A stretch of DNA of 7,231 nt, from contig JACDGH010000011.1 of the NCBI GenBank assembly GCA_013815395.1, positions 15,058-22,288 of the forward strand, given 5' to 3'. The translations under genes were made by a program, and so were the position numbers. Shown piece after piece: positions 6,262-7,231 of this stretch. Positions within the stretch are counted from its first letter, which is position 1. Each line of letters starts with the position of its first letter. Under the pieces are notes generated by a model. The model was given only the letters and a program-made list of their open reading frames with translations, ran no database searches and was not told the origin of the DNA. This stretch comes from Parachlamydiaceae bacterium. GTDB lineage: Bacteria > Chlamydiota > Chlamydiia > Chlamydiales > Parachlamydiaceae.

Positions 6262-7110
6262 ATGTCTTTTGATACTAGATATACCCATCCAGCCACATAT
6301 GCTTGTGCATCTTCATCTTACGATCCACAAAAATCCCTTTTTGATTTGGATAGTGAAACTTTTGAATATCTAAAAGAATCAAAATCTAATTTTAAATTTC
6401 TTGAAGAAGCTGGAATATTATTTTCTAACAATCAATTATTAAGTCTTAGTAAAACAAAAATTAAAGCAATTTCACAAGCCTTCAATTTACCTGTGCTAAT
6501 AAAAGCCGGTCTAAATATCACTTCAAATCATTTGTGTTCATTTTCAGAAAAAATGATTTGGACGCTTAGTTTGGGTTATTACAATTTAATTGCTCTCATT
6601 AATGCAGGTTATGAATTTCCCTTGGATCAATTAAATGATCATAATGAAGCTTTAATTATAGCAATTATTGATAATGGCAAAACAATTGCTGCACTTAGCA
6701 AAATCGATGTTAGGTACACTTGGAAACATTTTTTTTCCTTTACACCTGCTGAAATTAACTTCATGTTTGAACGCGCCGAAGATCTTGTTAAAATTCAACA
6801 AGCAGGCATCGATTTTCCTTTCGAGCAATTTAAAATACTTCCTTCAACGCAAAAAAGAATCATTGGCTGTATAAAGGATGAACTTATGGCCCTAAAAAAG
6901 GCAGGCATAAAATTTTCTCTAAATCAAATTACTGCTATGGAACGTGCTAAAATAAATATACTTGAGACAAATGTACGAAATCTCAAAGAGTTTCAAAAAG
7001 CCGGAATTGAACTTACTTGGGATCTTCTTACAGACAAGATAATTGAAATAAAAAATAAAAAATATTCTGAAGATAATAATGGTGTCCAAATCCATTATCA
7101 TTATAGCTAA
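6262..7110 (+). CDS. Helical solenoid protein of seven 33-residue repeats, unknown function
   Basis: I do not recognise a named family for this 282-residue protein, but its architecture is clear. After a Ser/Tyr/Thr-rich N-terminus (1-20) and a partial unit (about 21-42), seven repeats follow with the pattern NLxxLxxAGIxFxxxQLxxL. The anchor Ala-Gly falls at 50-51, 82-83, 115-116, (Ile148-Asp149), 181-182, 214-215 and 247-248, i.e. spacings of 32, 33, 33, 33, 33 and 33. An aromatic or aliphatic residue three after the Gly (F54, I86, F119, Y152, F185, F218, L251) and a hydrophobic position at 59, 91, 124, 157, 190, 223 and 256 repeat in phase. Each unit should fold as two antiparallel helices, giving an alpha-solenoid typical of protein-binding scaffolds. 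The last 18 residues are polar and end HYHYS. There is no signal peptide or membrane segment. The gene is AT-rich relative to hldDE and ends nine bases before an antisense group II intron end. Confidence 0.85.
   Translation: MSFDTRYTHPATYACASSSYDPQKSLFDLDSETFEYLKESKSNFKFLEEAGILFSNNQLLSLSKTKIKAISQAFNLPVLIKAGLNITSNHLCSFSEKMIWTLSLGYYNLIALINAGYEFPLDQLNDHNEALIIAIIDNGKTIAALSKIDVRYTWKHFFSFTPAEINFMFERAEDLVKIQQAGIDFPFEQFKILPSTQKRIIGCIKDELMALKKAGIKFSLNQITAMERAKINILETNVRNLKEFQKAGIELTWDLLTDKIIEIKNKKYSEDNNGVQIHYHYS
6388..7053 (+). repeat. DNA encoding seven tandem 33-residue protein repeats
   Basis: The periodicity is visible at protein level, residues 43-264, with nearly constant 99-base spacing of the Ala-Gly codons. 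At DNA level the units are strongly diverged, so this is an old amplification rather than a recent tandem duplication. Unit four is the most degenerate, with Ile-Asp replacing Ala-Gly. Confidence 0.85.
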
Positions 7111-7119
7111 AAAAGAAGG

Positions 7120-7190
7120 ATCGAGTAGGAGGGAGCTTTCGCTCCCGTCCTCTCACACCACCGTACGTACGGAACCGTATACGGCGGTTC
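7120..7190 (-). ncRNA. Group II intron 3' end: domains V and VI (IIC-like)
   Basis: On the minus strand, 7190-7157 folds as a 34-base domain V. It has a nine-pair lower stem (ACCGCCGTA with TACGGTGGT), a two-base CG bulge on the 3' side, a four-pair upper stem (TACG/CGTA) and a four-base loop GTTC. The catalytic triad reads CGC (7186-7184), and its G pairs with T7160 as the characteristic G-U wobble. Domain VI follows at 7154-7123: GAG/CTC, AGGA/TCCT, GGGAGC/GCTCCC, a GAAA loop, and an unpaired A at 7126 as branch point, seventh from the proposed 3' end GAT (7122-7120). A CGC triad is typical of subgroup IIC. The GTTC loop in place of a GNRA loop is unusual. Domains I-IV and any reverse transcriptase lie beyond the right edge. 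Confidence 0.82.
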
Positions 7191-7231
7191 ATGATCACTG
7201 TGACCTAGCACATACTAACGTCATCATCGAA
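7120..7231 (-). mobile_element. Group II intron, 3' terminal part (continues past right edge)
   Basis: The 41 bases upstream of domain V on the minus strand (7231-7191) would belong to domain IV, where the intron-encoded reverse transcriptase/maturase usually ends. One minus-strand frame is open from the edge to a TGA at 7197-7195, reading SMMTLVCARSQ. It could be the C-terminus of such a protein but is far too short to call. The proposed 3' junction at 7120 is followed on the minus strand by CCTTCTTTTTTAGC, a T-rich exon. IIC introns typically insert next to terminator stem-loops, so the unseen 5' exon may be the terminator of a convergent gene. Whether the element is complete cannot be judged here. 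Confidence 0.7.

Noticed and set aside
6388..7053. Resemblance of the 33-residue repeats to TAL-effector-like DNA-binding repeats, which have the same unit length
   Set aside because: The Gly-to-Gln/Asp spacing is two residues longer than in TALE-like units and there is no GG after a base-specifying pair. Only the length and a general two-helix pattern agree.
6668..7101. Short plus- and minus-strand frames inside the solenoid gene
   Set aside because: They overlap a strongly patterned repeat protein and are low-complexity by-products of its AT-rich sequence.
7131..7146. GGGAGCTTTCGCTCCC hairpin as the terminator of the solenoid gene
   Set aside because: No T run follows on the plus strand, and it is the distal stem of domain VI with its GAAA loop on the minus strand.
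7161..7172. Perfect palindrome CCGTACGTACGG as an operator site
   Set aside because: It is fully explained as part of the intron domain V stem and bulge.

Overview
The window is an AT-rich bacterial segment. It carries one recognisable pathway, LPS inner-core heptose synthesis (hldD-hldE), flanked by genes I cannot name. Three things suggest a Gram-negative, host-associated lineage, and an amoeba-symbiont of the Parachlamydia type fits best: ADP-heptose genes, long coiled-coil and helical-repeat proteins of accessory character, and a small bi-lobed membrane protein. No rRNA or housekeeping marker is present, so this assignment is inference.

Layout. From 427 leftward off the edge (minus strand) lies the first 142 codons of an uncharacterised protein. 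Positions 428-735 are an AT-rich gap with a palindromic MITE-like element and a near-consensus sigma70-type promoter. This promoter drives 736-1230, a 164-residue protein with two hydrophobic segments and a charged helical tail. A second, inverted and diverged copy of the same palindromic element lies at 1263-1316, so the gene sits between inverted repeats. Then come hldD (1519-2505) and hldE (2499-3833), which overlap by 7 bases and are surely one operon. In hldE the kinase half is intact, but the nucleotidyltransferase half is shortened and has lost its HxGH signature.

The right half holds a 720-residue coiled-coil protein (3926-6088), a structured intergenic stretch rich in inverted repeats (6089-6261), and a 282-residue protein (6262-7110). 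The last is made almost entirely of seven 33-residue helical repeats. Nine bases after its stop, on the minus strand, lies the 3' end of a group II intron (domains V and VI, CGC triad, bulged branch-point A), whose body continues beyond the right edge.

Functionally, HldD and the HldE kinase domain belong to the ADP-L-glycero-D-manno-heptose pathway. The adenylyltransferase step probably needs another gene outside the window. The other proteins look like accessory or host-interaction factors, but that is inferred from architecture only. The strongest leads are the 33-residue solenoid, the decayed HldE transferase domain, the intron end and the inverted element pair.
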